64,000 nt of DNA from NCBI GenBank assembly GCA_037903355.1, contig JBAJFE010000014.1:7254001-7318000 (forward strand), given 5' to 3'. Positions 9,584-44,531 of the stretch are shown here, in pieces. This DNA comes from Trichuris trichiura (lineage: Eukaryota; Nematoda; Enoplea; Trichinellida; Trichuridae). Both the position numbers and the translations under genes were made by a program. The notes below the pieces were generated by a model that made no database searches, was not told the DNA's origin, and saw nothing but the letters and a program-made list of their open reading frames with translations. Numbering within the stretch: position 1 is the stretch's first letter; each line of letters opens with the position of its first letter.

Positions 9584-11085
9584 CTATAACAGCGGACACA
9601 GTTCCTTCATTTCTCGCTGTAGCCAAAACTGCTGATATTCACTTTTCAATTTCACTTTCAGCTCTTCATTGCTTTGCAGTTCAGTCAATTTTCCCTGCAA
9701 TTCCATCTCCGCTTCGCCGACGTTGGACATAGGGTCTATTGCCCACTGTGGAATTTTCAAGTTAAGAATATCACTGAACCGTCCCGTGAAGTCAACGTGC
9801 AGCATTTCCAAGTGTTGTCAGTACACTTTAACTTCTTGTTCAGCGATGTCCTCTTCCTCCTTCAGTGCAGCTAGAAGGGAAAACTGATAGAACTCACCGG
9901 CCCGCAAATTTCGTTTGAAAATTGCCAATTTCGCGACGAAAGCAGATATAACGCCTTTTGTTTTAATCAAGTTTAAGTCACTGCCTTGGAGCTGCAAGTT
10001 CATTGCATTGAATTTGTAATATACATCTGCCAGATACGCGATGTCCTTCTTGTTTTTCTTTAAACGTTCTCGTAGAGAAGGATTCACACACCACAAAAGT
10101 TCTAGAATTGTGTCAAAGAGGCTGTAAAAGCGAGTTAAACAAGCACCCTTCGACAACCAGCGAACTTCAGTGTGAAATAACAGGCGATTGAAGTCTTCAT
10201 GATTCTGTTCACCAAGCTGTCTGAATAATCCCTCATTCAGCGATTTACTTTTGATGTTATCAACCGTTGTAAGAGTGATCAGTTTACTCGTTCGCTCAGG
10301 CGTCTTGTGGCTAAATGCTGTCGGTGAAGGACGCAATGAACCGCCAAAAGGCCAGGAACGAGCTGCTTCAAATGTGCAAGAAAGCCGCGGTAGCAGCCCA
10401 CCATCGACGGTGCTCCATCGGTTGCCACAGCAACTATGTTCGCCATAGGCATGTTTTTATCCTTGAAACATTTTTCTACAGCAAGGAAATAGGGCTTCTT
10501 GTTTGGTATCTGTCTGCAACTGTGTGGCAAACAGCAGTTCCTGTACCAGGGCTTCATCCATTACGAATCTGACATAACCTATTAATAATGCTTCATTGTT
10601 AGGTAAGATCGATTAATCAAGCTGCAAAGAAATATGCGTTGCTCTCAAGAAGTCGCATAGACGGCATTCTACGTCGTTGCTCATTTCGTCAATCCTTTCT
10701 TGCACTCTGTCATTACTCAGAGGTATCCTTCCGATTATTTTAGTTGGTAACACGTGCAGTACAGTCTGGATAACTTCGCTAATCACGGGAAGCAACAGTG
10801 TTTCCCCAATGTTATGTGGCTTTCCAAATTTTGCAATCAGTAATGAAATGGTATAAGACGCACGCAGGCCATCTTTATCTTTTTCTGGTGCCGGTGGCAA
10901 CATACGTGGCAATATGTTCCTTGCACAAAATTTCTGGCGAAGCGACTGAAAGTAGCTGATGTTCTTGTCACGCATGTCTGGATGTACTCTATTAATGTGG
11001 TCTTGTAGCCTCGATGGCTTCATAGATTCGTTCGAAAACACTACCACAAATCAAACACAGAGGTAGCCATTTAGTCGCAGGTGAA
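9584..11085 (-). pseudogene. hAT transposase (ZBED5/FAM200-like), decayed
   Basis: Read on the minus strand from about 11085. A BED-type zinc finger remnant comes first (CLIC, then HINRVH), broken by a frameshift at the finger. Next is IGRIPLSNDRVQERIDEMSND, the usual start of the hAT catalytic region. Then VAVATDGAPSMVGCYRGF carries a catalytic Asp, HCVLHRQHLATRRL follows, then FHTEVRWLSKGACLTRFY. The C-terminal part (9584-9811) is separate. At least three frame breaks (near 11047, 10560 and 10270) and the absence of the terminal hAT dimerisation block show that it is inactive. The motif order fits the animal ZBED5/SCAND3/FAM200 branch of hAT. Confidence 0.85.
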
Positions 11086-11139
11086 GGAATGAAACAGCTG
11101 TGCATGGATTGCTGGCACGCAGAACACTATGGGCATACA

Positions 11140-11480
11140 CGTTATGGCGTAGCTAGTTAGCCATAACTAGGCTAGGGCAGAATAGGATGAACTGTAAGCC
11201 ATCCCCACTTGACCTTCTTTGAACTTACTGTCTCCATTTTTGGCGGAGTTGAGCCATGAAAAACACCATTGTTCAATTGCGCCCTCCATCCCCACTTGAC
11301 CACCTTTAAAGTCCCCGCCTCCACTTCTAGGGAGAACGAGTTAAGAAAGGCCCTTCTTACGCCGGTTTTTCTGACAGTCTTTTTGCGCTAGAGACAATTC
11401 TTCCAGAATTTCTCTTATGTGATTCTCAATGCCCCCGCATGAGTTTCCCATCGCCCCCTAGGGGGCGATAGGAACCCCGC
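11140..11480. other. intergenic repeat debris
   Basis: 11155-11215 holds a degraded TTAGGC-MITE core (AGGGCAGAATAGGATG, CCATCCCCACTTGACC), and the CCATCCCCACTTGACC phrase repeats at 11287. A 22 bp imperfect inverted repeat brackets 11402-11515 (TCTTATGTGATT against AATCACATAAGA) around a GCCCCCTAGGGGGC palindrome. Confidence 0.5.
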
Positions 11481-14400
11481 GTGTGGCGTTGGAAATCACA
11501 TAAGAGGAACTCTGGCAGAGTTATACGACAAAGAAGTCGTCCTCAAGGACCAGCGCAGCGTATTTCACGTAACCGTGGGAGGCACGCAGCAGCAAGGACA
11601 ATATCACGCTATAGGTGTGGTGGCTCGCATAGCCCAGAATTATGTCGTTTCAAAGGTGCTGCATGCAATTTTGGACACATCGAATGCGTCTGCCGGGCCA
11701 AATTAAATTCGCTGACGCCAAGAGAGAAACGTATTCCGAACGCTTTTAGCAGTGCCAACTGGGTAAAGGAGAGCGCACACTCGCCCTGTGTTAATGCTAC
11801 TCATATTTCAACGCACAATGTAAGCGCCACCCCATTCTCACTGCAACAGTCTAATTGAACGACACTCCAATGAAAATGGAAGCTCAGCAGCTACCCTTAC
11901 GCTTCTTTCAGAGCCGACATACCGCCAGCCCTCTGCAGGCAGCGGACTGGACTTGTCTCCGTCTGTTCCTGTTCTAAGAGATTTTCAAGGTGAACTAATA
12001 CCTATAATTGGAACACATAACGTTTCAGTCAAGTACGGACCATTTAGTGGTGTACTGCCGGTTGTAGTAGCGAAAGGCAAGCGTTGTAACGTATTCGGTA
12101 TAAATCGGTTCGATCATTTGAAAATCCAGCTGACTGGGAGGCATCAAGTGACCAATCAGAGTTTAGAGGAACTACCCGAAGAATATGCTGAACTGTTCTC
12201 AGACAGTCTCAGTGTAGTTAAAGGTTCTCGTGTGATTACGTACGCAGTTGATTCAATGGCTCCTATTCAAATGTCTGCTCGTCGAGTTCCTTTTGCGCTG
12301 AAGTACCGCATCGAAGAGGAACTCAACCGTTTAGTATCACAGGGAATACTGGAACCCGTTCAACATACAGCATGGGCGACACCAATCGTTCCTGTTGTGA
12401 AGAGCAACGGTGACATTAGAATTTGTGGAGACTATAAATGCACCGTTAACATGGCTCTACGGAAAAATCTATACATGGTTCCATCCGTTAACGAATTGTC
12501 AACTATGCTAAAGAAGGGAAAAGTATTCGCTAAGCTGGATCTGGCACAAGCTTACCAACAATTAGTTGTCGATGAAGCCTCTGCAAAACTGCAGATAATA
12601 ATCACCCATAAAGGAGAGTTCAAGCCAAAATGCCTGCAGTATGGCGTTTCGTCTGCATCTGGGATTTTCCAACGTTTTGTGGATACCCTATTAGCAGATC
12701 TAGATGATGTCATGACTTATTTGAACGATATGCTCGTCGTAGCGTGCTCAGAGGCAGAATTATCCTCTACGCACAAGCAAGTTTTTCACTCTCTTTCATG
12801 CTGTAATTCGCCTGAAGCGTGACAAGTACGTGTTTGGTAGTGATAATGTCACATTTTTGGGCTATCGCATTGATGCACTCGGAATTCATCTTTCTGCAAA
12901 AAAGGTCAGCATAGTTCACAATACTCCAAGTCCAAGAAACAAACTGGAACTGCAGGCATTTTCAGGGCTCCTGAATTTTTATCATAACTTTCCTAAGGCT
13001 GAAGTTGTAGAACCTCTGCATCGTCTACTCGATAAAGGAAGCACATGGAAATGGAGAGAGGAACATGAAAAGGCATTCTAAAAAGCGATGAGGCTTATTT
13101 CCTCAGATTCTGGTCTTGATTCAGTATGACGATACCTTGTCAGTAACTTTAACATGTGATGCATCGCCACATGGCACTGGCTCTGTTCTTGCTCACAGGT
13201 TCCCGGATAGAAGAGAAGTCTAAATTGCTTTCCACTCTCGAACTTTAGCAACGGCAGAAAGAAATTACGTCCAAATCGATAAAGAAGCACTGTCAATTAT
13301 AGCTGGGATAAAAAAGTTCCACAAGTATCTTTATGGTTGTTCATTCGAGGTAAAGATAGGGCATAAACTATTGTTGGGCTTACTTGGAAAATCTGTTCAG
13401 ATGGGTTGTCTCCTCGCATGACTCGTTGGGGCATCATGTTGGGTGCGTATGACTACAATGTTGTTTACGTGCCAGGGAAGCAAATCGGTAATGCCGATGT
13501 TTTGAGTCGTTTACCACAACCTGCAAGCTTCGCAGAAGTGCGATCACCATTAGAAGTTCTTTTATTGGTATCGATGCCCGATCCTCCTGTAACAGCGAAA
13601 CAAATTGCTGAAATGACGAGCAAGAATGCCATCCTCTCTAAAGTAAGGAATTGGGTGGCCAACGGATGGTCTTCGAATGTCAACTCAGATGAATTCAAAG
13701 TATTTTGGAGAAGGAAGAATGAGCTCTCCCTCCATAAAAGTTGCGTGTCACGCGGATGTTGTGCTGTTGTACCCGCTCAGTTACGAAGATGTATCCCGGA
13801 GTTGCTGCATAACGGGTATTCGGGCATAGTGCCAGTGAAATGTTTAGCACGCAACTATGTTTGGTGGCCGGAAGTGGACCAAAGGATTGAAGCATTAGTA
13901 CGTTCATGCAATCAGTGTCAAGAATCAAGAAAAGATCCGCAAAAGGAATGCGGAGGTACCGGGCCAGAAGCGAAAGGACCATGGTCACGCTTACATGCAG
14001 ATTTTTTCGGCCCATTTCGAGGAAAAAATTTCTTTTTAGTCGTAGAAGCGTTCTCAAAATTGTTAGAAATACGCATTGTTCCGTCCACGTCGTCACGAGC
14101 AGCAATCGCAGTCCTCAGAGAACTGTTTGGAACTTATGGTTTTCCGGACTACATAGTCAAAGATAATGGCACCGCATTCAAGTCAGTAGAATTTTCACGT
14201 TTTCTAAGGTCGAACCACATCCGGCAACTAACTTCAGCGCCGTTTTATCCCGCTTCGAACGGCCAAGCGGAACGGTTGGTACAAACGGCGAAAGAATTTT
14301 TGAGAAAAGACTCGACTGGAGATCGGAGTGCTCGCATAGCTCGTCTGCTGTTAACGCAGCATGCAACTCCCTCTCCTGTAACAAATGTCAGCCCGGCAGA

Positions 14401-14671
14401 GCTCCCGATGAACAGAAAATTGGTAACGTGTTTGGACCGTCTGAAGTTCTATAGTCATGACAACGTTCAAGTAGACCGAGCGCCTCCACGAAGACAACTT
14501 ACATTTAATGACCCGGTGTTTGCAAGGCTGTGTGGTCAAACATTGATGTGGGCCCGTGCCATTACAACTAACAGACTCGGCCGCGTTTTGTACGTCGTTT
14601 GCGCGGTAGATGGGCTGATACTGAAGAGACAGGTGCCCCAGCTCCGCCCACGAGCCACACCGTATACTTAA
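11481..14671 (+). pseudogene. Ty3/gypsy retrotransposon gag-pol remnant
   Basis: 11481-11858 encodes the end of Gag with a zinc-knuckle (YRCGGSHSPELC onward). 11953-12822 holds the end of the protease region and the reverse transcriptase (RVPFALKYRIEEELNRL, IRICGDYKCTVN, KLDLAQAYQQL). The catalytic box reads YLND instead of Y(L/V)DD. A frameshift near 12822 leads to 12830-13081 (KYVFGSDNVTFLGYRI). RNase H (13082-13405) is full of stops. Integrase is open in 13406-14671: zinc-binding C(x)2C, DDE residues in LHADFFGPF, VKDNGTAF and SNGQAERLVQ. The integrase resembles the K02A2.6-like gypsy group known from nematodes. No LTRs are visible on either side. The copy is defective by frameshifts and the RT active-site change. 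Confidence 0.88.
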
Positions 14672-15232
14672 ACTAAAAGACGGAGGAATGCTATGCCCGT
14701 GCTTACTTACTGTACATCTTGCCTGCATAAATTCTTACTGTATTACTCAGTGTGTGTAGTTGGCACTTGTGAAGTAAACAACTGGCACGTACATGACACC
14801 AAACTTCTATGAAAATTTTAATTTTAAGATACGATGTCAGGCACAAGACGAGTAGTGATCTCATTGAACTGTCAGAACTTTAGCAATTTAATAAATATAC
14901 TCGTCTCCTCGTCCAGCGAAAAAACGGGCTAATGCTTTTCGGAAGGATTCTTGGACTATATTAACACAAAAGTTGTTGTTATTAGTGGCACTTGTTCCTT
15001 TGACCGGTTTCGTCTTCCCACGTTATTGGCGTAGTATAAATTTAATGCGTAGTATAACAGTTTATTTAGCGTCGCTACGCAATTTGCTTGTTTTTCTTCT
15101 ATCGTTAACATAATCATTCAACTTCTAAAGCTGTTGCCTTTGCTGAACCTTGATTTTCATTCACGTTTACTTACGGTAAAGTTTCATTGTACGTTTTCCG
15201 CCGCCTTCTGGAAGCAGGATTGTGTTCTGAAA
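14672..15232. other. 5' flank of SMARCC
   Basis: Between the gypsy integrase and the SMARCC start codon. AT-rich, with AATAAATA near 14890. I see no transposon or coding feature. It should contain the SMARCC promoter and 5' UTR, but no specific element is recognisable. Confidence 0.4.
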
Positions 15233-37672
<22,440 letters not shown>

Positions 37673-37991
37673 TCAGCGGTTTGCCTTTGTTAATTTTTAT
37701 GGTCACGCTTACCGGCAGCAGTGTTGCTCTCTGGCGCCAAATGGCGTTTTCTAAGCTGCAGCTTTCGTATAATCATTGTTCGCTTCCACCTGACGCGTTA
37801 AAGCAGTGTACCTGTTCAGGTGGACATACTACAGTTTAAAACTACCTATTCGTATTTTGCTTCTGTGTAAAATTTCTTATAGCAGGGAGTTTCTTTGCTT
37901 CTAACGGCCAGAGTTCCTGGAATGTACCTATCACGTACTGTGCCACCACGTGTGTCGTGTATGCGTCAGTTGGGTCACTTGAAAATGACTT

Positions 37992-37997
37992 AATAAA
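37992..37997 (+). terminator. SMARCC polyadenylation signal
   Basis: AATAAA 320 nt after the SMARCC stop, followed by a T-rich stretch. The likely end of the 3' UTR is near 38010-38030. Confidence 0.6.
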
Positions 37998-38219
37998 TCT
38001 ACTTTCATAAAGTGCTTTATTTTGTATTTCGATATTCTAATTTTCTTTTAATCATCCACACACATTATGCCTTGTCCGTGATGGGATAGTGACCTTGTTG
38101 ATACAATCACGAACGGAAGATTGTAGAAACCACCAAGCGCGAAGCGCATGCACGCTACCATTGTATTATTCCCTCACACCCACGCGCCGTCATACTGCAA
38201 TGCTCAAGAACTAAGAAAT

Positions 38220-38933
38220 GAAATGTGAAATAAGAATCAAATTCCTGTTTGTAACATATACCCGCCCTTCGATTTCTAAACGATTTGGAAATATGGAGAC
38301 CGACGGGGCAAAAGTGGGTAGCGATGTTTACAGCGGTTTCTCAACTGATTCCAGCACCGTCAGTCGAGTTACAGGCCATTCTTACGTTCCTGTCGACGTC
38401 TTCACGTTTACCACACGTACTCTTCCGTAATTACCCTTGAAAACATCAACGATTCTACCGAGTGGCCATTGACCCTTCGGCGAGTTCGGATCAACGATGA
38501 CTACTATGTGATCAACCTTTAAATTCAGAATTTTTATCATCCATTTTGTTCGTCGTTGAGGCGTTGGCAGCAACTCCTTTTGCCACCGTCGCCAAAAGCG
38601 TTCCACGATTACGTGGGCATGTAGCCTATGCTTCTTCCAAGTACACTGTTCAGTACATAGGATATCTGACGGTGCATGAACACTGGTCCAACCAGTCAGT
38701 AAATAGAATGGCATCAAGGGCAAAGGGTTAGAAACATCAAAACCCACATAAGCCAGTGGTATGCCGTTTGGGAATGATTCAGCCTCAGCGAAAACAGTTG
38801 ATACGACTTCATCCGTAACAGCATTTCCTGATAATACGGAAACAAGAGCTCTTTTGGCACTCTGATTAACCTTTCCTACGTCCCACCCATGTGAAGACCA
38901 GCAGGTGGCAAGAACTTCCACTGTATCTGGCAA
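38220..38933 (-). pseudogene. BEL/Pao retrotransposon pol C-terminus
   Basis: The minus strand encodes the end of a BEL/Pao integrase plus DUF5641: ESFPNGIPLAYVGFD and PLPLMPFYLLTG (degenerate forms of the RPLTYV and LTPNHFLLG blocks), VERFWRRWQKELLPT, then DHIVVIVDPNSPKGQWPLGR and YGRVRVVNVKTSTGT, with a stop immediately before the expected RPV. Upstream RT and protease are absent. The second BEL/Pao end at 63281-64000 is a different copy. Confidence 0.85.
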
Positions 38934-39059
38934 TCCGCCAAATAACGGTTCACATTCGACAAATCAGGTGCTCTCCAAGTTTGTTCAAATTTGTTGCAGC
39001 AGCTAAAAAATTGCGGCTATTATGGCAGTATATCAAAGACGGCTGCCTTCTTTGCGCAA

Positions 39060-40100
39060 TGAACCTGCGTAATGCGAGAAGAAACGACTGCGTGTCCAGC
39101 GAACGTCTTTCAAATGGGTAAGCGTCGACACGAGACATACAAAAATGCAGCCATAACGCTTTGCGTCTGTAGGTCCGTAAGGATACTAAATGCGCGCTCC
39201 ACTAGACTGGACGAGGAAAGACGAATCAGTAACTTTTTTACCACATTCTATACGCTAAGCTACAACTCCGGGGTTTCTTTCTGCAGGCAGAACTGCTGAC
39301 GATCCTGTGACAACCTGCCCTCTGGCGCCTCAACGACTCCACTCCACGTTTTCAACTGCAACTCCAGCAGTTCTTCTTACAGTGAGATCTCTTGCGAAAC
39401 TGGAACGAGCGTAGGAGAAGAGCAACCGTACCGACGAAGTGTTTGCAGAAAATATGTGAGCAACACACAATTCCCTGTCGCTGACGCGTATGCTTGCATT
39501 ATAGCTGCGCGGACAATAAACGCGAAGAAAGAAAGGGAAGAAAAAGGGAGTGGACTTTTTACAAAGCTAGGACAAAAACTGGTAATCTTTAGCTAAATTT
39601 TGAAGCAGAGTCATTGCTGCCAAGCTACGCTAGCACGCGCTAATCGCTGGTTGAATCGTAAAGCAGGTGCAAATACAGTATATCACAAAAACTATGGCGC
39701 GTTCTGATAACGCGGGCAACTATTCTCTGATGTGAATCATCTGCTCTGCGCTCGGTGCTTCTCAGCAGAAAGCTTTTCTTACTCAACCCTACGCCGGGAA
39801 GGTCACGGTGTCAAACTTGCGATCCCTTCTGCCGTGTGTTCTGAATGGTCATTTTCGCTAGCGGTGATTGATTCATGTGGTGGAATGCGGGGGAGGGGGT
39901 TACCCGGCATCGGGCATAGCATGCAACTTTATCTTAACCAGTACGCACAATACCTGACCCTCAAACCTCACCTTCCGATGCACATCAACACGACAGCCCA
40001 GATGGGTTATGTGCTCCGCACAGCTCAAATAGCCCCCATCCCAACGGGTCCCTTAGCGTCTTGAGTCCCCTGGATTTCAAAAGGGCCCACCGTACTGGTA
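39060..40100 (-). mobile_element. degraded hAT element
   Basis: On the minus strand, 39130-39235 encodes SLVERAFSILTDLQTQ, the C-terminal dimerisation motif of ZBED5/FAM200-like hAT transposases. 39600-40090 shares blocks with the hAT element at 33698-34866. Boundaries unclear. Confidence 0.55.
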
Positions 40101-40324
40101 TAATGCGTGACACACACACACGCGGGAGAAACACCGGTATAATGCGTGACGTTTGTCCAACTCCATCTTCAAGACACCGTGTGGATCTTTTCGGAATTCT
40201 CTCCTGCGCTGGCTGAGGCGGCAACTTCAGACGGTAATGCGGATTAGCGGAACAACTGGAGGGACGTTGTACTGTAGGTTACTGAGCACTTGCCGCACAA
40301 CTGACCCGCGGATTACCTGACCCT

Positions 40325-40400
40325 TTATGTTTAGGCTTAGGCTTAGGCTGCGGCAGGACAGGTTGGCCGGCAAACCTACAACACTTGACCTCCTTTGAAG
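40325..40400. repeat. partial TTAGGC-MITE copy
   Basis: TTTAGGCTTAGGCTTAGGC, then GGCAGGACAGGTTGGCCGGC, then AACCTACAACAC: the core of the MITE at 3888-4120, without recognisable ends. Confidence 0.65.
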
Positions 40401-40579
40401 TTGCCGCCTAAACCACTGCAGGGGAGAAACCCCGAAAAGACCCCACCCTTCTAACGTGCGCGCTTTTGTCAAACCAGAACGCTTAACTCGTTCGTACGTG
40501 TTCCTACGGGATGACACTATCCGACGACCATTGGACCCTTCCTACGATGGCCCATTTTGCGTCATGTTAAGACAGGACA

Positions 40580-43500
40580 AAACTTTCATAGTTGATCTTC
40601 TGGTTCGCAGGTTTAGCCTGTTGGATGTATCTGTAAGTAAACTTCAAAGTGCCTTACCAACGAATGGATGAGCAAATTCTTAGAGAAATTACATAACAAA
40701 TCGGATACCGTACGTTTTGAAACTGCTCTTGTTCCGTCGTCAGCAGTGTTAGGGAGAAGGTGTTTTTTCGGTAATGAGGTTATATAGCACAAGGGAACAA
40801 TGGGTGTTTGATTAGTTGGGTAGGGCGCAGCATTGGAATTTATTAATCAGCGCAGCCCATACTTCACTAACCGCCACACCATTGTCGCGATTAATAGTGG
40901 AGTTGCTCTGGATGTAGAGAGCCTCCTTAATATGCCTAAGTTGTAATAAGCTTTCGTGACAAATAATCTTCCGGTGCGGGTCGAGTATGCACCGAGATGC
41001 GTGCTCCACGATCACCGAGGCACTCATCGTTTTTTCCATGGCTTTTCAAGGGTCCGTTGTCGGTGGACGCCCCGGGCTGTTAGCCTGTTCCCCATTGAGT
41101 CTTCGTTCAGCGTTCTTGTATGGCAACACATTTTTCGTGTGTTGACCGAATCTGTGAAGTAAAGTGTTGCCCGTTTCTCCTATGTAGGACGCGTTGCAAC
41201 CACACTTGATTTCGTAAACGACACCGGGTCTGCTTTCACAGGGAACCTTGATCTTATCATTCCTCACAATTGAACGAAGATTAGAAGAGCTCTTAAATCT
41301 AACATTTAAGTTTAAGAAGTGTCCCAACCTCCTGATCTTTTCACTTAAGCCACTGTAGTAGGGGAGGAGCAGCGCCAGGCGTTGTTGGCTATTGGGCGGG
41401 AACGGCGGTAAATGTTTATTTTGTTGACACTGTTTAATGATGGAATTAATGAATTTACTGGGGTACCCGTTACCGCATAATGTGTTATAAATATGTCTTA
41501 ACTCTGTATTTAAATATTCAGGGTCACAAACCGTTAGGGCCTGATCAACCATCCCTTTTACTATACCTCTTTTAAATGAAATGGAGTGATGGGAAGAGAA
41601 GTTTAGGTGCCGGTCAGAGTGGGTGGGTTTCCTATAAACTGTTGTTTTTAATTTATTTCCTTGCTTAATGACTAAGACATCTAGAAACGGGAGTTTGCAA
41701 TTATTTTCTTTCTCAATGGTTAGCATTATCTGTTTCAGGAAGAGACTATTCAGGTGTTCCAGGAGAGTTTCTTCACTGCCTGATTTTATGATGGCAAAGA
41801 TGTCGCCCGCGTATCTTTTGAAAAGGATAAGGGGGTCGCAATTTTGCAGAGTGCTGAAGGCTTTTTCCTCGAGATGTTCCATGAAGATCTCAGCAAGTAT
41901 GGGAGAGAGTGGACTACCTATGGGTGCACCATCCTTTTGTGAGAAGAAACTATCCTGGAATCTGAAGTAGTTGTCTTCGCGCATGCAGAAAGATACTAAT
42001 TTAACTATGTGGGTGGGGTTTAATTTCGTTCTCTGCAAGATGGTGTCGTCCGCATCTAATAGGGTTTGAAGCAAGTTGATAGTATACTTTATGGGAACGC
42101 TTGTGAAAAGGTCTTTTACATCGTAACTGACCATGATGTCATCGGGTTGCATTTTTATGTCTCTTAGTGTGGAACAAAATTCTTTACAATTTTTAACACT
42201 GGAGTCGCGTTTTCCGGTTAGCTGTTGGATTATAGTTTTTAGTTATGAACAAAGTCTTGAAGTGACACTATTAATGCTAGAGACAACAGATCTCAGAGGG
42301 TCCCTTGGTTTGTGAATTTTGGGAAGGCCGTAAAGTTCAGGGCACCTAGTGTTACTGATGTAGGAAAGACCACGGTTTATTTCAGAAATGATTGGGTCTT
42401 GGGGTTCGTTGGCAAAGGAGTCTAATATGTTTTCCAAAAGTTTTCGGGTCTTATCGGTCGGATCGTGTTTTATGGGACGATAAACGGGGTTGCTCAGGAG
42501 TTCATTTATCTTTTGCGTGTAGACGGTCCTGTCCAGTATAACAACCGCATTACCTTTATCAGCCTTTGTAATAACAATGCCGGTTCTGGATTTTAGACTT
42601 TTAATGATCCCCCGTTCTGAACTGCTTAGGTTTGGGGTCGGACGATTGTTGTTGTTGTTGCGTAATACTAGGCTGGAGATGTAACCTTTAATTTCCTTTG
42701 CTACTTTGGGATCAGTGTGCGCGAGACCGTATTCCGTGGAGGAAATTATATCTAAAATCAGGGGGTTTTAGGAGTGGGGACAAAATTTAAACCTTTGTTT
42801 AAGACTGTTTTCTCAGTGTCGTTTAGGGCAAGTACGCTGAGATTAACGATAGTTTTATCCGTATTATTGAGTGAAGATGGGCACTCCTGCTTAGTGTTGG
42901 ACCTACGGAACTCCCAGGAGCGGGAACAGTATAAGGACTGGAACTTTCTGTCTAGAAGGGCGGTTTGGTTTATTTTTAATAGGGAATTAGTATTTTTAAT
43001 GTGGAGTCTGAGTTGGGAGAAAAGGTCTGATCTTAGAGAATCAGAGAGGAAGGTTGGGAAGTTGTTGGATACACACTTTAAGTGGGCTATAGATTTCCTG
43101 TTGTCTCTGATGGTGGCTCTCAACAGGGAGAAACCGGTGGAAGTTAATAAATTATTCGATCGTCGACTGTGAGCGTAGTTCCATTTTAGATGGAAGCACT
43201 TTGGCAGCAAGCCAGCGGCACGACCTTTAATGAGGAAGGTGAGCTTACAGAGTGTCGATGTAAGCTTGCTACTTGTCTGTGCCTCGGAGTGATTGCAGTC
43301 GTTTTCAGGATGTCTTCTCTGTTTATAGCTGTTTGAGTGTACGCTTTCAGGAGGCAGATGGGTGAAAAGATCTTGCATCCTCGCAGTCATTGTGAGAAAT
43401 AGTGGACGTATCATACAGGGTAGCGATCTGGAACAGTTTCGGCGTTGAGTGCGCGGTAGTCGCCGCACTGCCCCTAGCTGTCGGCTACGTTTGGCATCAA

Positions 43501-43660
43501 ATGCAGTGGCGACGTCCACGGGCTTTCGGTTCACCTTACTGTTCCTTCAAGTAGCGTACAACTTACTGTTCAGGAAAAAACGGGAAAAGCCGTAGAAGAC
43601 CTTACAACCATGAAAATTCAACCCGTTACAAAACACCCAGTTTTCAAGAACATCCTTCAA
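40580..43660 (-). mobile_element. near-full-length Penelope-like element
   Basis: 3' end at left (TTTCATAGTTGATCTTCTGG near 40582, then CCAACGAATGGATGAGC and the hairpin region). Coding region 40812-43534. The right end carries a tail shared with the copy at 2225-2300 (GGAAAAGCCGTAGAAGACC, CACCCAGTTTTCAAGAACAT). It is the longest PLE here and the likely family reference for the fold-back derivatives. Confidence 0.8.
40812..43534 (-). pseudogene. PLE reverse transcriptase / GIY-YIG endonuclease
   Basis: Read from 43534: an N-terminal region of about 250 residues, a frameshift near 42765, then ADKGNAVVILDRTVY and YGLPKIHKPRDPLR typical of PLE RT. There is an in-frame TAA at about 42245, then VSYDVKDLFTSVPI (first catalytic Asp), GAPIGSPLSPILAEIFM, and RYAGDIFAII where YVDD is expected. 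Then YRKPTHSDRHLNFS and the nuclease NASYIGETGNTLLHRFGQH. A last shift near 41042 precedes ASVIVEHASRC and HIKEALYIQSNSTINRD. The lesions are few (two shifts, one stop, one active-site change), so loss of function is recent. Confidence 0.88.
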
Positions 43661-43918
43661 GTAGCATTGCTTTGAGTTCTGCTTTGATAATCCAGAAGCA
43701 ATCAGGTTCCAGAAAGCGAGTACAGCAGACAACTGGAGATCCCGAAGTCCTTCTGATGAAAGGCAAAGTCGAATGATAGACTTTACGTGGGGTCTGGCAG
43801 GGCAGTAAGCTCTGGAAACTCAGTGAGAATCGCATAATGGGGAGGCGAAGCGTGCAACCTTGGGTGATCGACTTCTGCAGGCAGCAGAAAAACGACAGTC
43901 CAGCCTGACCGTCTATAT

Positions 43919-44343
43919 CAGTGTTTCTCAAGCGGAAGGCTGTTTGGCCCCCTCTGAGAACATTTCCGAGGGTGTGGGCCCCCTATTCAGATTGGCCATA
44001 TTTGAGCGCACTGATTGGCTGAAATGGTTGCAACGCTTGGAGGTCAACTACAGCTGTACAGATTTATTTCTGCAAACTGTTTTTCGAGAAGTCAGCGAGA
44101 GCTGCTTTGGCTCGCCCAGATGGATCGAACTAGCCTGTCGATTTTGGGCTTGATCGAGGTAACTTGCAGACGCAGATCGCCGCGTCTGACTACTTGCGGG
44201 CGACTGAGTTTCTTCGTTTCTAGGTCCGTAACGATACTAAATGCGCGCTCGACTAGGCTCAGTTCCTCAGCAGGTAATTGGTTAGGCCAATAACCGCAAC
44301 TGTTGCATGTGCCACGGTTGCTCCATTGTGCTGCCGGTACCAA
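43919..44343 (-). mobile_element. hAT fragment with transposase C-terminus
   Basis: CAGTGTTTCTCAAGCGG at 43919 is a hAT-type terminus. On the minus strand, 44092-44290 encodes LSLVERAFSIVTDLETKKLS, then RRGDLRLQVTSIKPKIDRLV, the conserved hAT dimerisation region. Only this end of the transposase is present. Confidence 0.75.
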
Positions 44344-44531
44344 ACACTCGGCAGGTGTTCAGTTACCCGCAGTATGACGTCCCTCCCGTTATTTCGCTAA
44401 TCACACTTCATTACGCATTTGCGTCGCGTATTACCCCTTTATATTACCGCCTGCTCTTGCGGAGGAACGGGCGAGAAAAGATCCAAAATCCATTTTATTC
44501 GGCTCTATTTTCAGTATTTCCGAGTAGCTGA

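Noticed and set aside
11402..11515. Inverted repeat around GCCCCCTAGGGGGC as a complete MITE
   Set aside because: The right arm lies in gypsy gag coding sequence and no target duplication was found.
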